Source of the DNA: Lachnospiraceae bacterium
GTDB lineage: Bacteria; Bacillota; Clostridia; Lachnospirales; Lachnospiraceae
Length of the DNA stretch: 50,361 nucleotides
Assembly (NCBI GenBank): GCA_017457865.1
Contig: JAFTGN010000056.1
Coordinates: 1 to 50,361 of the forward strand
Direction: 5' to 3'
Part shown: positions 49,613-50,361 of the stretch, piece after piece
Layout of the letters: every line of letters starts with the position of its first letter
Numbering within the stretch: position 1 is the first letter of the stretch
Notes under the pieces: model-generated
Seen by the model: only the letters and a program-made list of their open reading frames with translations
What the model was told of the DNA's origin: nothing
The model's database searches: none
Position numbers and translations under genes: made by a program

Positions 49613-50361
49613 TTACTCTTCTTCTTTCTTTCTGGTTACTGTATAAGCTGCGCAGGATGCACCACCTAACAGCAGTAACATACTCCATAAGTAAGCAGAA
49701 GAAATGTCTCCGGTTGCACCGGCTTCCCCTTCATCCAGAGAGGCTTTTGTATCTTCGGTAGAAGGCTCTGTCTCTTCAGTAGAAGGCTCAGTCTCTTCGG
49801 TAGAAGGCTCAGTTGCCTCAGTGGAAGGTTCTGTTTCCTCGGTAGAAGGCTCAGTTGCCTCAGTGGAAGGTTCCGTCTCTTCAGTAGAAGGCTCAGTTAC
49901 CTCACTGGAAGGTTCGGTCTCTTCGGTAGAAGGTTCCGTCTCGTTTGCTGTGGTGTCAATGACGAATGTCAGTTCCGGATAACCGGCAGCAGTTACAGTT
50001 ACCGTATTTGCGCCCTCTGTGAAAGCATCCACACTGGTATCCACGGTGCCATCATCCAGGATGACTTTTGTCGCTCTCTTGCCGGAAGCGGCATAGGCAG
50101 TGTCATTGACAGTCACAGATGTGATGGCACTGACATAAGCCGCAAAATCCTCAGCAGCAACACCATCCGCAGGAACCAGAGCCGGAGCAGCATTCTGTGC
50201 ATTGTAAGCAGCCGGAACGCTGTCGATGATCAGCTGGAAGGAGGTGCTAAGAGCCGCATACTTGCCGGAAGCATCTGTAATCGTCAGAGTGTAAGCACCT
50301 GGCGCTGCATCTGTATAAGAAAGTACACCATCTGCATAGGAAACTGCCAGATCATTTACGG
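49613..50361 (-). CDS. Surface protein with Shr-like/DUF1533 domain and Glu-Pro-Ser-Thr stalk (5' end beyond window)
   Basis: The open frame runs off the right edge, so the N-terminus is missing; about 248 residues are visible. The visible start has a beta-rich segment ('DAPGAYTLTITDASGKYA'), then a domain 'ITSVTVNDTAYAASGKRATKVILDD' and 'TEGANTVTVTAAGYPELTFVID', which matches the DUF1533/Shr-type haemoglobin-interacting domain pattern. A stalk of about 60 residues of imperfect EETEPST repeats follows, then a C-terminal membrane helix 'AYLWSMLLLLGGASCAAYTV' and basic RKKEEE tail. The layout is that of a cell-wall sorting signal, but the motif before the helix is GATGD, not LPxTG, so sortase attachment is doubtful. 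No iron or haem genes are visible nearby; ligand unknown. Confidence 0.7.
   Translation of the reverse strand, partial: VNDLAVSYADGVLSYTDAAPGAYTLTITDASGKYAALSTSFQLIIDSVPAAYNAQNAAPALVPADGVAAEDFAAYVSAITSVTVNDTAYAASGKRATKVILDDGTVDTSVDAFTEGANTVTVTAAGYPELTFVIDTTANETEPSTEETEPSSEVTEPSTEETEPSTEATEPSTEETEPSTEATEPSTEETEPSTEETEPSTEDTKASLDEGEAGATGDISSAYLWSMLLLLGGASCAAYTVTRKKEEE
49756..49945 (-). repeat. Tandem repeat coding for the EETEPST stalk
   Basis: About eight imperfect 21-nt units (coding EETEPST, with EATEPST and EVTEPSS variants), often alternating as 42-nt pairs. Such arrays expand and contract by slippage and set stalk length. Confidence 0.8.

Noticed and set aside
1-50361. CRISPR arrays, rRNA or tRNA genes
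   Set aside because: No regularly spaced direct repeats with spacers, and no recognisable rRNA or cloverleaf tRNA sequence was found on reading. The only tandem array is the protein stalk repeat at 49756-49945.

Overview
The window looks like a chromosome segment from a low-to-mid GC, endospore-forming Clostridia, most likely Lachnospiraceae. The basis is SpoIIID, a type III glutamine synthetase, a four-subunit ferredoxin-linked 2-oxoacid oxidoreductase, PduL, YesN/YesM regulators, and strong AGGAGG-type ribosome binding sites. The genus cannot be fixed from sequence reading alone. I saw no rRNA, tRNA, CRISPR array or intact insertion sequence.

Layout. 1-3.7 kb: a lipoprotein solute-binding protein, a PHP-family phosphatase and a CbbX/SpoVK-like AAA ATPase. 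4-7.4 kb: gap-pgk-tpiA glycolytic block with hairpins between genes. 7.6-12.8 kb: ABC transporter (ATPase plus 932-aa FtsX-type permease) overlapping its own response regulator and histidine kinase. 13.2-16 kb: DUF4342 protein and a second two-component system. 16-20 kb: AlbA_2/ATPase-fold regulator, a LarC1 half-protein, and a frameshifted GH17-like glucanase behind a perfect palindrome. 20.1-25.8 kb: ProX-type deacylase, DUF2325 protein, then 2-oxoacid:ferredoxin oxidoreductase genes (gamma, delta, alpha, beta) followed by pduL, which together would turn 2-oxoacids into acyl-phosphates. 26-30 kb: a decayed PrsW remnant, glnN, a DegV protein and an unknown helical protein. 30-49.5 kb: alpha-glucan utilisation: glycogen phosphorylase, AraC regulator, HAD hydrolase, YesN/YesM, a solute-binding lipoprotein, a MalE/MalF/MalG-type ABC importer, glycogen debranching enzyme, MalQ, SpoIIID and an alpha-glucosidase. 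The window ends inside a surface protein with a Thr/Glu/Pro-Ser repeat stalk.

The most interesting signal is a family of three ~290-335 nt intergenic elements (2005-2339, 12928-13216, 22566-22870). All three fold as long bulged rods. Their helices differ in sequence but stay complementary, while internal-loop blocks (for example GAAGCGAGAGCG) stay nearly constant. That is the mark of a conserved structured RNA that is dispersed in the genome. One copy sits inside the oxidoreductase operon and is bracketed by an 11-bp direct repeat. I do not recognise the family.

Other points of note are twin GTTAG-N6-CTAAC operators before the DUF2325 gene, a 26-bp hairpin in the oxidoreductase leader, a small overlapping upstream ORF before the ABC transporter, hairpins between malE and malF and just before the alpha-glucosidase, and two pseudogenes.
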